This document shows, one piece after another, positions 33,236-42,460 of a DNA stretch of 64,000 bases (its first letter is position 1; every line of letters starts with the position of its first letter). The notes beneath the pieces were generated by a model that was given only the letters and a program-made list of their open reading frames with translations, had not been told where the DNA came from and did no database searches. The stretch comes from Desulfosarcina widdelii (GTDB taxonomy: Bacteria; Desulfobacterota; Desulfobacteria; Desulfobacterales; Desulfosarcinaceae): the NCBI RefSeq assembly GCF_009688965.1, contig NZ_AP021875.1, positions 248,001 to 312,000 of the forward strand, read 5' to 3'. The translations under genes and the position numbers were made by a program.

Positions 33236-34279
33236 GTGGCGAAAAACAGGGTTGTCGATGACTGGTTTGCCATGGAAACCGTACGGGCCCGGCTGCTGGA
33301 GCCGTCCGGGGAATCTGTCGAACGCACCATTCAAATCCGCAAAAGCCCCGTTTCCGGTCGAACCAGCCGCATTGCCTTCAGCCGGATCAACGAAACGGAG
33401 GCAGGAACGGACCGCCTGCCGCCCCCTCCGCCGGATGCCGGCCAAAAAGAACGCTGCCCCTTTTGCCGTCCTCAGGTGCTGGAGCGCACCCCGCGGTTGA
33501 TCCCTGAGATTCACCAAGATGGACGCATATCTCGAGGGCAATCCCTGCTGTTTCCCAACCTGTTCCCCTACGGGGCCTGGTCGGCGCTCAGCCTGTTCGA
33601 TGAGCGCCATTACGTGGAGATCGGTACGGCCAGCGAAAAGAGCTACGCGGACTGTCTGATCAACTGCGCCGACTATTTGAAGCGGATCAAGCGGCACGAT
33701 CCGTCGGCGGTCTACATGGCCATCACCCAGAACCATCTGCCGTCGGCTGGGGGTTCTTTGGTTCATCCCCATCTCCAGGTGCAGGCCGATGCTGTGGCTT
33801 CCAACCACCATCGATTCCTGGCCCAACGCGCCCTTGCCCACCGTCAGGCCACCGGGCGGGGATTGTTCGAAACGTATGTTCAGCGAGAGACGGCTATGGG
33901 CGAGCGCGTGATCGGCCGTACCGGTCCCTGGACCTGGGTGGCCGCTTTTGCCCCTGAGGGTTTTTTCGAAGTCTGGGCCATCTGCCCCGGAAAATCATCC
34001 CTGCTGGCCGTTGAAGAGGATGCCTGGCACCACCTGGCTGCCGGGATGATCCGCATCCAAAAGCTTTATCGCAGCCTGTACCGCAACGGTTACAACTTCG
34101 GCCTTTTGAGCGTGGAGCGGGAAGACAGCGCCCTGGAAATCAGGGCCGTGATGGTGGTTCGGTCCAATTACGCGCCCTGGGTGAGAAGCGACCACACCGG
34201 TTTCGAGGTGATGCTGGGGGACATGGCCACCTTCACGGCTCCGGAAGAGACCGCGAGGCTGGCCCGAAAATTCTGGTAG
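33236..34279 (+). CDS. Galactose-1-phosphate uridylyltransferase-like protein (HIT superfamily)
   Basis: A 347-residue GalT-fold protein. The nucleotidyl-transfer motif is GGSLVHPHLQVQAD (HPHLQ). An N-terminal Cys pair (CPFCRPQVLERTP) could be part of the family zinc site. Start GTG 33236 has GGAGGAAG 2-4 bp upstream. The overall match to GalT is weak outside the motif, so it may use another nucleotide sugar or nucleotide. Confidence 0.75.
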   Translation: MAKNRVVDDWFAMETVRARLLEPSGESVERTIQIRKSPVSGRTSRIAFSRINETEAGTDRLPPPPPDAGQKERCPFCRPQVLERTPRLIPEIHQDGRISRGQSLLFPNLFPYGAWSALSLFDERHYVEIGTASEKSYADCLINCADYLKRIKRHDPSAVYMAITQNHLPSAGGSLVHPHLQVQADAVASNHHRFLAQRALAHRQATGRGLFETYVQRETAMGERVIGRTGPWTWVAAFAPEGFFEVWAICPGKSSLLAVEEDAWHHLAAGMIRIQKLYRSLYRNGYNFGLLSVEREDSALEIRAVMVVRSNYAPWVRSDHTGFEVMLGDMATFTAPEETARLARKFW

Positions 34280-34312
34280 TGGTGGCCGGATGAAACCGTT
34301 GATCCGTAGAAG

Positions 34313-35155
34313 CTATCTGAGAACCAGGGCGCTGAAAACGGCCCATACCAGCACGAAAAGGGTGCTGAAAAAACACAGGATGCCCAGCCAGCGGTGAACA
34401 GCGGTTTCCCGCTTACGCTCCCGGTAACCCAAAGCCAGCCCCAGCAGGATGCCGGTCACCATACCTCCACCATGGGCCCAGTTATTGATTCCCGGAACGA
34501 TAAAACCGAAGAGGATGATGAACAGGGCCCAGCCGCCCACCTGGCGGTAAACCGCCTGGCCGTAAAGGCCGCCGCGGCTTTTGCCGTAGTAAAGGGCTGC
34601 TCCGATAAGCCCGCATATGGCGGCCGAGGCCCCGATGGTAAAGCGGACCCCAGCCAGGTAGGAAAGCAAAAAACCGGCTGCTCCGGTGAGAGTGTAAATG
34701 GCCAGCATGCGATGGGTGCCGTAGGTCTGAACGATAAACGGGGCGAGCTGGCGAAAGGCCAGCATGTTAAACAGGATGTGCAGCAGGCCACCATGGAGAT
34801 AGGAGGCCGCGATCAATGTCCACCAGCGGTGGTAGCCGTCGATGGGGATGGTGCCGGTGGCGCCCAGCGCCATCAGTCCTCTGGAAGACGGTGCCAGAAA
34901 TGCCAGGGGGTTGGCGCTCAGGTGCATGCCGCGGCCGCTCAACATCAAGGTGAGCAGGTAAAAGACGACGTTGACGACCAGAATGGCCCGGATCAGCCGG
35001 TTCCCGTCCATCAGCAGCGAAGTGCCTAAACCGTGTCTCCAGCGTGATCCCGGTGCAGTCAGGCCGCAGTAAGGACATCGGCTTTCGTCGGCACTGACCA
35101 GTTTCCGGCAGCGGGGGCACAGCAAGGGGCCTTTGGAGGAGGCGGGATTATTCAC
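34313..35155 (-). CDS. Rhomboid-family intramembrane serine protease with zinc ribbon
   Basis: 280 residues: an N-terminal cytoplasmic zinc ribbon (CPRCRKLVSADESRCPYC), a linker, then about six to seven membrane segments. Rhomboid features are YLHGGLLHILFNMLAFRQL, TIGASAAICGLIGAALYY with the catalytic Ser, and INNWAHGGGMVTGILLG with the catalytic His. It should cleave membrane proteins within the bilayer. It lies 21 bp downstream of the aldo/keto reductase stop region on the other side, same strand. Confidence 0.9.
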   Translation of the reverse strand: MNNPASSKGPLLCPRCRKLVSADESRCPYCGLTAPGSRWRHGLGTSLLMDGNRLIRAILVVNVVFYLLTLMLSGRGMHLSANPLAFLAPSSRGLMALGATGTIPIDGYHRWWTLIAASYLHGGLLHILFNMLAFRQLAPFIVQTYGTHRMLAIYTLTGAAGFLLSYLAGVRFTIGASAAICGLIGAALYYGKSRGGLYGQAVYRQVGGWALFIILFGFIVPGINNWAHGGGMVTGILLGLALGYRERKRETAVHRWLGILCFFSTLFVLVWAVFSALVLR

Positions 35156-35176
35156 GGTTCGCAGTTCTCCGGCCGC

Positions 35177-36136
35177 CTACCATTTCCACTGGACCGGGTT
35201 GTCGTCGATGAGATCAACGACCGGGCGGCTGATGCGGTCCATGGTTTCCAGTTCGGCGTCGGTCAGCCGGACGTCGGCCGCTCGGGCGTTGTCGGTCGAC
35301 TGGTCGGCATTGCGAGCGCCGGCAATGGCGCAGACCCCAGGCTTGGCGATGACCCAGGCCAGGGCCAATTGGGCCATGGTGATGCCTTTTTCTTCGGCCA
35401 TGGAACGCAGGGCCTCCAGGGCCTTTTGCACATGAGGGTATACATCGGAATGGAACAGGCGGTTGCCGCTGCGGTGATCGCCTTTTTCGAAGCGGTGGTC
35501 GGGGCCGAATTTGCCGGTGAGCAATCCCTGGGCCATGGGTGAGTAAGCCAGAATGGTCACCTGGTTGGCCTGGCACCAGGCCAGCGTATCGGGTTCCACA
35601 TGCCGCCAGAACAGGGAATAGGGTGGCTGGAGACTTTCGATGGGGCCGATTTCGGATATGGCCTTGAGCTGGTCCAAAGAGAAGTTGGACACGCCGATGG
35701 CGCGGATTTTCCCCTGATCCTTGAGATCCGTCAACGCCCGCATGGTCTCTTCCATGGGCACCGGTTTGGCGCCGAACGATCCCGGAGGCCAGTGGATCTG
35801 GTAAAGGTCCAGGTAGTCGGTCCCCAGGTTTTTAAGCGAACGGTTGCAGGCCCCCACCACCTGGTCGTACTTGAGGTGGTTGGAAAATACCTTGGACAGG
35901 ATCTGCACTTCGTCGCGACGGCTGCCGATGGCTTTACCCAGCACCTTTTCCGAGTGTCCGTTGCCGTATGCCTCGGCCGTGTCAAAGGCGGTGATGCCGG
36001 CGTCCATGGCGGCCCGGACCGCTTTTTCGCTCTGGGCGTCGTCGATTCCGGTCCACATGGATTTGCCGGTCTGCCAGGTGCCCATGATGATCGGCGACAG
36101 GTGAATGTCAGTTTTTCCCAGCGGGCGTGATTCCAT
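35177..36136 (-). CDS. Aldo/keto reductase
   Basis: A 319-residue NADPH-dependent oxidoreductase of the AKR superfamily. The catalytic tetrad fits: Asp in FDTAEAYGNGHSE with Tyr, Lys in ILSKVFSNH, and His in YQIHWPPG. The cofactor-binding C-terminal region has AIAGARNADQSTDNARA. Start ATG 36136 has GGGAG upstream. The physiological carbonyl substrate is unknown. It is divergently arranged with the helicase gene, 109 bp apart. Confidence 0.92.
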   Translation of the reverse strand: MESRPLGKTDIHLSPIIMGTWQTGKSMWTGIDDAQSEKAVRAAMDAGITAFDTAEAYGNGHSEKVLGKAIGSRRDEVQILSKVFSNHLKYDQVVGACNRSLKNLGTDYLDLYQIHWPPGSFGAKPVPMEETMRALTDLKDQGKIRAIGVSNFSLDQLKAISEIGPIESLQPPYSLFWRHVEPDTLAWCQANQVTILAYSPMAQGLLTGKFGPDHRFEKGDHRSGNRLFHSDVYPHVQKALEALRSMAEEKGITMAQLALAWVIAKPGVCAIAGARNADQSTDNARAADVRLTDAELETMDRISRPVVDLIDDNPVQWKW

Positions 36137-36245
36137 GGCGCTTCTCCCTGATTTACCATTGATATTCTCTTTTTTGCGGGGCCGTGCCGGTTTGTTGGCT
36201 TGACCGCAACGAATTCGGTCCATACAGTAGTGCCCGTTTTCCCTC

Positions 36246-38639
36246 ATGGCAAGCCCAAGCGGTTTGAAAAGGAAAGGGCCTTTGAAGAAACAAAGACATC
36301 CAATCGCCGTCACGACTCTGGTGACGTCTGTGCTGCGCAGCGGCGATCTGGACGTGCGCTTTTCCTCTCCGGGTCGATCCCTGGACGGCATCCGCATCCA
36401 TCGCGACATTCAGCGCCGGCGGCCGGAAGGCTACCGGGCCGAGGTGCCGGTTTTTCTGGAGGTGGAAACCGAAGACCTGGTGCTGGCGGTCGGCGGGCGG
36501 GTCGACGGGGTTTTCGAAGAAGAAGGAGGTACCGTTGTCGAAGAGATTAAGTCCACCACCCGGGAACTGGTCGATCTCGAAGATCGGTCCGATCCGTGCC
36601 ATTGGGGCCAGGCCAAGGCCTATGCGTATTTGTTGGCCTGTGAGCGGAAGCTGGAGGAAGTGGGCGTCCGGCTGACCTACTGCAATGTGGACAGCAAGGA
36701 AACGCTGGAACGGGAAGAGACGTTTGCACGGGACGAACTGGAATCCTTTTTCCGGGATCTGGTCGACGGATATCTCGCCTGGGCCACGACCCAGGTGCGC
36801 TGGCGAAAGCTTCGCAACACCACCATCGGTGAACTCGATTTTCCATTTGCATCCTATCGGTCCGGGCAGCGGACCATGGCGGTGGCGGTGTATCGGACCT
36901 TACGGGACGGCGGCCAGGCCCTGATCCAGGCCGCCACCGGAATCGGCAAAACCATGGCGGCGCTGTTTCCGGCGATCAAAACCATTGGAAACGGCGACAC
37001 CGACCGGATCTTTTTTCTCACGGCCCGCAACACCGGAAAAACCGCCGCCATTAGCGCATTGAACCTGCTTCAGGAAAAGGGGCTTCGGCTGAAACGGGTC
37101 TGCCTGACCGCCAAAGACCACATCTGTTTTTGCCCCGATGCTGCCTGCAGCCCGGATCTGTGCGAGTACGCCAAGGGCCATTTTGACCGTCTGCCCGATG
37201 CTTTGCAAGATGCCTTTGCATACGACAACCTTGACCGCGCGACCATCGAGGCCGTTGCCCGGGACCGCGAGGTGTGCCCCTTCGAACTTTCTCTGGAACT
37301 GGCCTGCTGGGCCGATTGCATCGTCTGTGATTACAATTATGCCTTCGATCCGCGGGTCTATCTCCGGCGCTTTTTCGACGAGGAGAGCGGCGCCTATGCC
37401 TTTCTGGTGGACGAAGCCCACAATCTGGTGGACCGGTCCCGCGAGATGTTCTCCGCCCGATTGAACAAGTCCGCGTTCCTGGAACTCCGGCAGGCGGTGA
37501 AAAGCGGCCTGCCGGCCGTTTACCGGGCCGCAGGCAAAATCAACACCTGGATGCTGGCGGCCCGCAAACAGGCAGTGGCTTGCGGCGGATTTCAATCCGA
37601 CCCCCACCCGCCCGACGGGTTGGAGCCGCTGTTGCGTGTTTTTCAAAGGGTATCCGAACGCTGGCTGGCCAAAAACCGGCCGGCCCCCTGGCGGGAGCTT
37701 CTCCTGGAAATTTATTTCGAGGCAGGTGCCTTTTGCCGGGTGTTGGAGTGCTACGACAACAGCTATGTATCCTGCTATACTGCGGCAGGCAAGAATCTGG
37801 AGGTCAAGCTGTTCTGCCTGGACCCGTCGAGCCAGTTGAAAGCCGCGCTGCAGCGCGGCCGTGGGGCGGTATTCTTTTCGGCCACCCTCACGCCGCCGGG
37901 CTATTTTCAGGAGATTTTCGGGTGCAGCGACAGCGCCGCCAAACTGGGCATCGGATCCCCTTTTCCCCGCGACAACCTGCAGGTGCTGGTTGCCGATGGC
38001 ATTTCCACCCTTTTTACCCAGCGCGAGAAAAGCGTCGAACCCATCGCCGAACTGATCCGGACCTTCGCTGCCGGCAAGAAAGGCAACTACCTGTGCTTTT
38101 TCCCCTCTTATGCCTATATGACCATGGTGGTCGAACGCTTTGAAATGCTGGAAAAAAGGGTTCGGGTTGCGATCCAGTCACCGGAGATGGATGACGCCGA
38201 GCGGGACCGGTTTCTGGACCGTTTTTCGGAACAAAACCGCGACACCCTGGTGGGTTTTGCCGTCATGGGGGGCGTATTCGGTGAAGGTGTGGATCTGGTC
38301 GGCGAACGGCTCAGCGGTGCTGTCATCGTCGGGGTAGGTCTGCCGGCCATTTGTCCGGAAAGGGATTTGATCCGCCGACATTTCGACGAAAAGGATACCG
38401 GGTTCGACTATGCTTACCGTTATCCGGGAATCAACCGGGTTTTGCAAGCCGCCGGAAGGGTCATACGAACCGGCCGGGACCGGGGATGCTTGCTGCTCGT
38501 AGACCGGCGCTTTACCGACGCCGGCTATCGAAGACTGCTGCCCGGCCACTGGTCGATCAGAAGGGTCCACTGCCATGGGCAGTTGGAAGAACGCTTAAAA
38601 CGGTTCTGGGCGACGGCGAAAGCGCTTCATCTCTTATGA
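36246..38639 (+). CDS. RecB-like nuclease fused to XPD/DinG-type helicase
   Basis: 797 residues in two parts. The N-terminal 180 contain a PD-(D/E)xK nuclease pattern: GGRVDGVF (Asp), VVEEIKST (ExK) and GQAKAYAYLLA (QxxxY). The rest is a superfamily 2 helicase: QAATGIGKTMAALFPA (Walker A), LVDEAHNLVDRS (DEAH box), four Cys of a probable Fe-S cluster (between CPDAACSPDLC and ACWADCIVC) and AGRVIRTGRDRGCLLLVD (motif VI). Likely role is DNA repair or R-loop processing. ATG 36246 lacks a ribosome site; a TTG about 40 bp later has AGGAAAGG upstream. Confidence 0.88.
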   Translation: MASPSGLKRKGPLKKQRHPIAVTTLVTSVLRSGDLDVRFSSPGRSLDGIRIHRDIQRRRPEGYRAEVPVFLEVETEDLVLAVGGRVDGVFEEEGGTVVEEIKSTTRELVDLEDRSDPCHWGQAKAYAYLLACERKLEEVGVRLTYCNVDSKETLEREETFARDELESFFRDLVDGYLAWATTQVRWRKLRNTTIGELDFPFASYRSGQRTMAVAVYRTLRDGGQALIQAATGIGKTMAALFPAIKTIGNGDTDRIFFLTARNTGKTAAISALNLLQEKGLRLKRVCLTAKDHICFCPDAACSPDLCEYAKGHFDRLPDALQDAFAYDNLDRATIEAVARDREVCPFELSLELACWADCIVCDYNYAFDPRVYLRRFFDEESGAYAFLVDEAHNLVDRSREMFSARLNKSAFLELRQAVKSGLPAVYRAAGKINTWMLAARKQAVACGGFQSDPHPPDGLEPLLRVFQRVSERWLAKNRPAPWRELLLEIYFEAGAFCRVLECYDNSYVSCYTAAGKNLEVKLFCLDPSSQLKAALQRGRGAVFFSATLTPPGYFQEIFGCSDSAAKLGIGSPFPRDNLQVLVADGISTLFTQREKSVEPIAELIRTFAAGKKGNYLCFFPSYAYMTMVVERFEMLEKRVRVAIQSPEMDDAERDRFLDRFSEQNRDTLVGFAVMGGVFGEGVDLVGERLSGAVIVGVGLPAICPERDLIRRHFDEKDTGFDYAYRYPGINRVLQAAGRVIRTGRDRGCLLLVDRRFTDAGYRRLLPGHWSIRRVHCHGQLEERLKRFWATAKALHLL

Positions 38640-38959
38640 AAATCGAAACTCTCGCCTGAGCGCTCCGTCGGCTTACGGATGGCTGAACCCTTGGCCGACG
38701 TCTCCTGGTCCGGCAGTCCTCCCAGGCAATAGCTCCGCCAATGGCACTGGATGTCGTCGCAATCGGCCCGGCCTCTGCGAAAACAGTCGTTCAATCCGGC
38801 GGTACGCTGAAGACTCCGCACCATGGCGATGATGTCGACCTGATCTCTCGAGTCGGGTCTGGCGTCCCTGTCGTTTCCGTCAGCGTCGGGGGATGGGCTG
38901 CCGGGCGGATGCGGTATCCGTTTGCCGTCAGCCGCGAACCGGAATCGATCTGTCATCAT
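38627..38959 (-). CDS. Small Cys-rich protein (110 aa)
   Basis: The N-terminal half is polar and low-complexity; the middle reads VDIIAMVRSLQRTAGLNDCF, then RRGRADCDDIQCHWRSYCLG, giving four closely spaced Cys that could bind zinc or an Fe-S cluster. It begins 12 bp after the other Cys-rich ORF at 38972-39172 and its end overlaps the convergent helicase gene by 13 bp. No named family; it looks conserved rather than random. Confidence 0.55.
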   Translation of the reverse strand: MMTDRFRFAADGKRIPHPPGSPSPDADGNDRDARPDSRDQVDIIAMVRSLQRTAGLNDCFRRGRADCDDIQCHWRSYCLGGLPDQETSAKGSAIRKPTERSGESFDFHKR

Positions 38960-38971
38960 TGTCTCTCGTTC

Positions 38972-39172
38972 TTAGAAAGGGCTCATCATGGCTGCAGACG
39001 GCGATTTGATCTGGTAACGGCTCTCCTCGGTACAGTCGATGGCGCTGTAACAGACATTTTTCGCGGTCATCAGGTGGAACTCTTGGACGTCGTGAAGAAT
39101 TTTGCAGTTCTTCAGGCATTCGTCTTTCGGGTCGTTCCGTCTTTCGCAAGTTTTACACGGAGAAGATATCAT
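38972..39172 (-). CDS. Small Cys-rich protein (66 aa)
   Basis: Starts at ATG 39172 with AGGAG 6 bp upstream. The N-terminus MISSPCKTCERRNDPKDEC, followed by LKNC, forms a C-x2-C-x9-C-x3-C knuckle; two more Cys follow (NVCYSAIDC). The pattern is typical of small zinc-binding proteins common in sulfate reducers. It probably forms an operon with the 110-residue Cys-rich ORF. Confidence 0.65.
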   Translation of the reverse strand: MISSPCKTCERRNDPKDECLKNCKILHDVQEFHLMTAKNVCYSAIDCTEESRYQIKSPSAAMMSPF

Positions 39173-39461
39173 GGTGTTCTCCTTTCCTGGCGTCTGCTTT
39201 GCCATGTTGGCAGACTCGGCCTTTTGTCCACCCCAATACGGACAACAGGCTTTTCTCTGCTATGGCCATATTATCGGCAGAAAACAAAAAGTCTATAGGG
39301 AGATGTCTCAATTTTACGGGAGTTTTTACCGTTTTCCGGGAGAAATTCCCGGTTCACGAGAAAACTTGGGGATGAGAACGGAAGCGGTCACAAGATGTGG
39401 GGGTGAGATGGATAAAATTCCTATCGGAAAAATTGAAGGTGTCGCAAAAAGTCGCTTTCCA
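39173..39461. other. Intergenic region with short palindrome
   Basis: No gene is seen. It contains CCGGGA-GAAAT-TCCCGG at about 39340-39356, a 6-bp inverted repeat, and presumably the promoter of the Cys-rich pair on the minus strand. It merges at its right end into the family 1 repeat. Confidence 0.4.
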
Positions 39462-39586
39462 GACGACTTTGTAAAAAGGCCGAGATCGAGGCTTGCGAGC
39501 CCCGAGGAATGAGGCGTATCTGAAAGTACTCCGCAGTGACGAGGGATGAAGCGCAGCGAAGATATCGGGCTTTTTACGAAGTCGTC
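39462..39586. repeat. Family 1 hairpin repeat, copy 3
   Basis: Terminal arms gacgactttgtaaaaaggcc and gggctttttacgaagtcgtc are complementary with few mismatches. The core matches copies 1 and 2 (gcgagccccgaggaat, gacgagggatgaagcg). It lies 8 bp after the stop codon of the NarL-type regulator gene. Confidence 0.88.
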
Positions 39587-39594
39587 AAGATTGG

Positions 39595-40272
39595 CTACTC
39601 TTTCCATAGATCGACATCGATAAGCCCCAGTTTGGCGGCATATCGCACCAGATCCATGGTACTGTGAAGGTCGAGTTTTTTCATGATGTTGGAGCGGTGA
39701 TTCTCGACGGTTTTCACGCTGATGCACAGGCGGTCGGCGATTTCCGTTTTCGCAATCCCCTCGGCCAGCATGCGCATAATTTCCTGCTCTCTGGGCGTCA
39801 GGCGCCCGTAATCGCTGTCGCTGACCCGCGCCTCGCGGACCGGAGATTTCATCAGGCGCTCCACCACTTCGTGGGAAATGGAACTGTCCAGAAAGTACTC
39901 GCCTCCGGTGACGGCATGCAATCCCTGAATCAGGCGGCTGGCGGCTGAATCCTTGACCACGTAGCCCGTTGCACCGGCCTGAAATGCCTCCACGATATAA
40001 TCGATTTTCGAATGCATGCTGATGATCATGACGCGGGTGGAGGGCAGCGCCTTTCGAATCCGCCGGGTCAGTTGCATGCCGCTTTCGTCGGGCAGGGAAA
40101 TATCGACGAGGACGACGTCGGGCCGGATTTTATTGGCCATTGTGTACCCGTTGCGTGCGTCTCCGGCCTCGCCTGCGACAACGAAATGCCGGTCCCCGGC
40201 GATGATGGACTTGAGACCTTCCCGGAAAAGCGGATGGTCGTCGACGATCAGAACGCTCTTTTTAGAAGACAC
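39595..40272 (-). CDS. NarL/FixJ-family response regulator
   Basis: 225 residues: an N-terminal receiver domain (VLIVDDHPLFREG, phospho-acceptor Asp in VVLVDISLPDESG, Lys in GYVVKDSA) and a C-terminal LuxR-type HTH (LTPREQEIMRMLAEGIAKTE ... ISVKTVENHRSNI). It overlaps the end of the upstream kinase gene by 11 bp, so the two form a cognate pair. Targets are unknown; the motif order is that of nitrate/redox and secondary-metabolism regulators. Confidence 0.95.
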   Translation of the reverse strand: MSSKKSVLIVDDHPLFREGLKSIIAGDRHFVVAGEAGDARNGYTMANKIRPDVVLVDISLPDESGMQLTRRIRKALPSTRVMIISMHSKIDYIVEAFQAGATGYVVKDSAASRLIQGLHAVTGGEYFLDSSISHEVVERLMKSPVREARVSDSDYGRLTPREQEIMRMLAEGIAKTEIADRLCISVKTVENHRSNIMKKLDLHSTMDLVRYAAKLGLIDVDLWKE

Positions 40273-42277
40273 TGGACTTCTCCTTGACAGGAATTTCGAT
40301 CCGAATGTAGCTGCCCTTGCCGGGCCGGGACTGGATGTCGATTTTTCCTTCCAGCAGGCGGACCCGCTCCACCATGCTCTGCAGCCCCATGCGTTTTTCC
40401 TTCAACGCCTGTTTGCGGCGGCGGATGACGTCGAATCCCTTGCCGTTGTCCTTGATGCGGATCACGATATGGGGAGACGAGGCCACCAGCCGGATCGTCC
40501 CCCGGTCGGCTTCGGCGTGGCGTTTGATGTTGTTCAAGGCTTCCTGGATCAGGCGGTAGATATTGATCTCCGTTTCGTATTCAAGGTTCAACTCGTCCAC
40601 ACCGGCAGCGGCAAAATCGATCTCGACCGGGCTTGATTTGGAGAATTCCTCGCAATAGAGGTACAGGGTTCTGACCAGGCCCAGTTGATCCAGGCCGGGG
40701 GGGCGCAGGTCGTAGGCCATGTCCCGGACCGACGCAATGGAGCGCTGCAGGATGCCGGAGAGTTTGCCTACTTTGGTGCGGATTTCTGCGGGCTGGTCCC
40801 TGAACAGGGTTTCCAAGCTGATTTTCAAGGTGGAGAGATCCTGGGCGATGTGATCGTGAAGATCCCTGGATATCTTGAGGCGTTCGTTTTCCTGGGCTTT
40901 AATTAATTGATGGGTGAGAAATTGCACCTGTTCCTGAGCCTGTTTGCGCTGGGTCACGTCGACGCCGACGCTCAGAATTTCGACGACCCGACCGTCTTTA
41001 TTGCGCACCGGCTTGTTGGTCCAGGCAATCCAGGCCCGTGTTCCGTCCCGGCGGACGTTTTCGATTTCATTGGTGGGGTAATGGTCAGGGTGCTTGAGAA
41101 AATCCATGATCAGGGAGCGGTAGTCCCGTCCCGACGACGAGCGCCACGGGATGATGGCGCCCAGGATATTGCGGCCGATGATTTCACTTCCGGGAAATCC
41201 GAAGAATTTGCGGGCGTACTCATTGAAAAACGTGATACGGCCCATGGGATCGAAGCGAACGATCATGCTGTTGGTGTTCTGCACCAGCTCCCGGTACTTG
41301 GCTTCGCTGCGGCGCAGGGCGGCTTCCGACTTCTTGCGTGCGGTGATGTCCCTGACAATGGTGTGGGCACAGGCCCGCCCGCCGATGACGATTTTGCGGC
41401 TGCTGAATTCGGCGTAGATTCTGCGGCCGTCCTTGCGGGCGATTCTGGCCTCGCCGGAGATGGACTGGCCGGTCCAGATGCGCTTGAAAAAATTGCTGTG
41501 GCGGTTGGGGTCCACCTTGGCGTAAAGATCGAAAATCTTGAGTTTGCGAAGCTCTTCCGGCGTGTAGCCGGTCAATTGCGCGGCGCTGCGGTTGAAAATC
41601 ATGATGGTGCCGTCGGAAGCGCTGATAAAGATGGCATCCCTGGAACCGTCGAAGATGATGCGATGCCGCGCCTGGCTTTCCCGCAACGTTTTCTCGACTT
41701 TTTTGCGCTCCTCGATTTCGTCCAGAAGATGCTCGTTGATCAGGGTCAGGTCCCGGGTTCGGGCGTGAACAATTTCCTCGAGGTTGCGGCGATTTTCCTC
41801 CAGCTCCTGCTCGTCGGCCTTTCTTTGGTGGATGTCGATCATCATGCCGAACTTGGAAATGCTGCCGTCGGTGTGAAAAATGGGCGTGTCGATGACGTAA
41901 TACCAGCGCTGATCCTTGGGGCTTTTCACTTCCCAGTGAACGGTCTCGCCCGTAAATATGCGCTCGTTTCGGCACCAGGGGCACACCCGGTCCTGATTGT
42001 GCAGCACCTTATAGCAGGGCTGGCCGGTGCCGTCGAAGCCGGTTCGGCGGATCAGCCGGTCGTTCATGAACTCCAGGCGGTAGTCCCGGGTGCACATGAA
42101 GACGAAGCCGTCGAAGGCTTGGATGATCGCCGATAGCTGAAGCTCTCTTTCCTTCAGCACGTCCTGGAGTGGGCGATGGCCGGCCGAGGGCGTCTCCAGG
42201 GCCAACCCGGTCGTTTGACCGGAACGCAATCCTCCCCCGGGCATGGCGAGGTGCTTTAATCGGTATTGTGGTTTCAT
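40262..42277 (-). CDS. Multi-PAS histidine kinase (NarX/DegS-type)
   Basis: A 671-residue soluble kinase. It has an N-terminal PAS with a Cys motif (CYKVLHNQDRVCPWCRN), a coiled coil, two more PAS domains (each ending in VRDITARKKSEA- or VGVDVTQRKQAQE-like segments), then a HisKA_3 domain with SRDLHDHIAQDLSTLKISLE (phospho-His in the DLHDHIAQDL box) and a C-terminal HATPase domain (KDNGKGFDV, GLQSMVERVRLLEGKI). It lacks membrane segments, so it senses a cytoplasmic signal, perhaps redox or metal through the Cys. Start ATG 42277 has GGGAG upstream. Confidence 0.93.
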   Translation of the reverse strand: MKPQYRLKHLAMPGGGLRSGQTTGLALETPSAGHRPLQDVLKERELQLSAIIQAFDGFVFMCTRDYRLEFMNDRLIRRTGFDGTGQPCYKVLHNQDRVCPWCRNERIFTGETVHWEVKSPKDQRWYYVIDTPIFHTDGSISKFGMMIDIHQRKADEQELEENRRNLEEIVHARTRDLTLINEHLLDEIEERKKVEKTLRESQARHRIIFDGSRDAIFISASDGTIMIFNRSAAQLTGYTPEELRKLKIFDLYAKVDPNRHSNFFKRIWTGQSISGEARIARKDGRRIYAEFSSRKIVIGGRACAHTIVRDITARKKSEAALRRSEAKYRELVQNTNSMIVRFDPMGRITFFNEYARKFFGFPGSEIIGRNILGAIIPWRSSSGRDYRSLIMDFLKHPDHYPTNEIENVRRDGTRAWIAWTNKPVRNKDGRVVEILSVGVDVTQRKQAQEQVQFLTHQLIKAQENERLKISRDLHDHIAQDLSTLKISLETLFRDQPAEIRTKVGKLSGILQRSIASVRDMAYDLRPPGLDQLGLVRTLYLYCEEFSKSSPVEIDFAAAGVDELNLEYETEINIYRLIQEALNNIKRHAEADRGTIRLVASSPHIVIRIKDNGKGFDVIRRRKQALKEKRMGLQSMVERVRLLEGKIDIQSRPGKGSYIRIEIPVKEKSSVF

Positions 42278-42460
42278 CCGAAGAACTCCCAGGGGTGATT
42301 AAAGGCGATCGGAAAGCGCCCGCCGCCGCGATTCAGGCATGGGATTCGGGTCGGGGCCCGTTCGAAAAAGGTATCCCAGAACCCGGTTGCTGAAAAGAAA
42401 AAACTTTGAAAAAGGCGAAATATTCGATAGGACAGTTCCATTTGCAAAGAGAGGCAGCCC

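Noticed and set aside
40907..42136. Open frame of 409 codons on the plus strand
   Set aside because: Antisense to the multi-PAS kinase gene; low-complexity composition without a domain.
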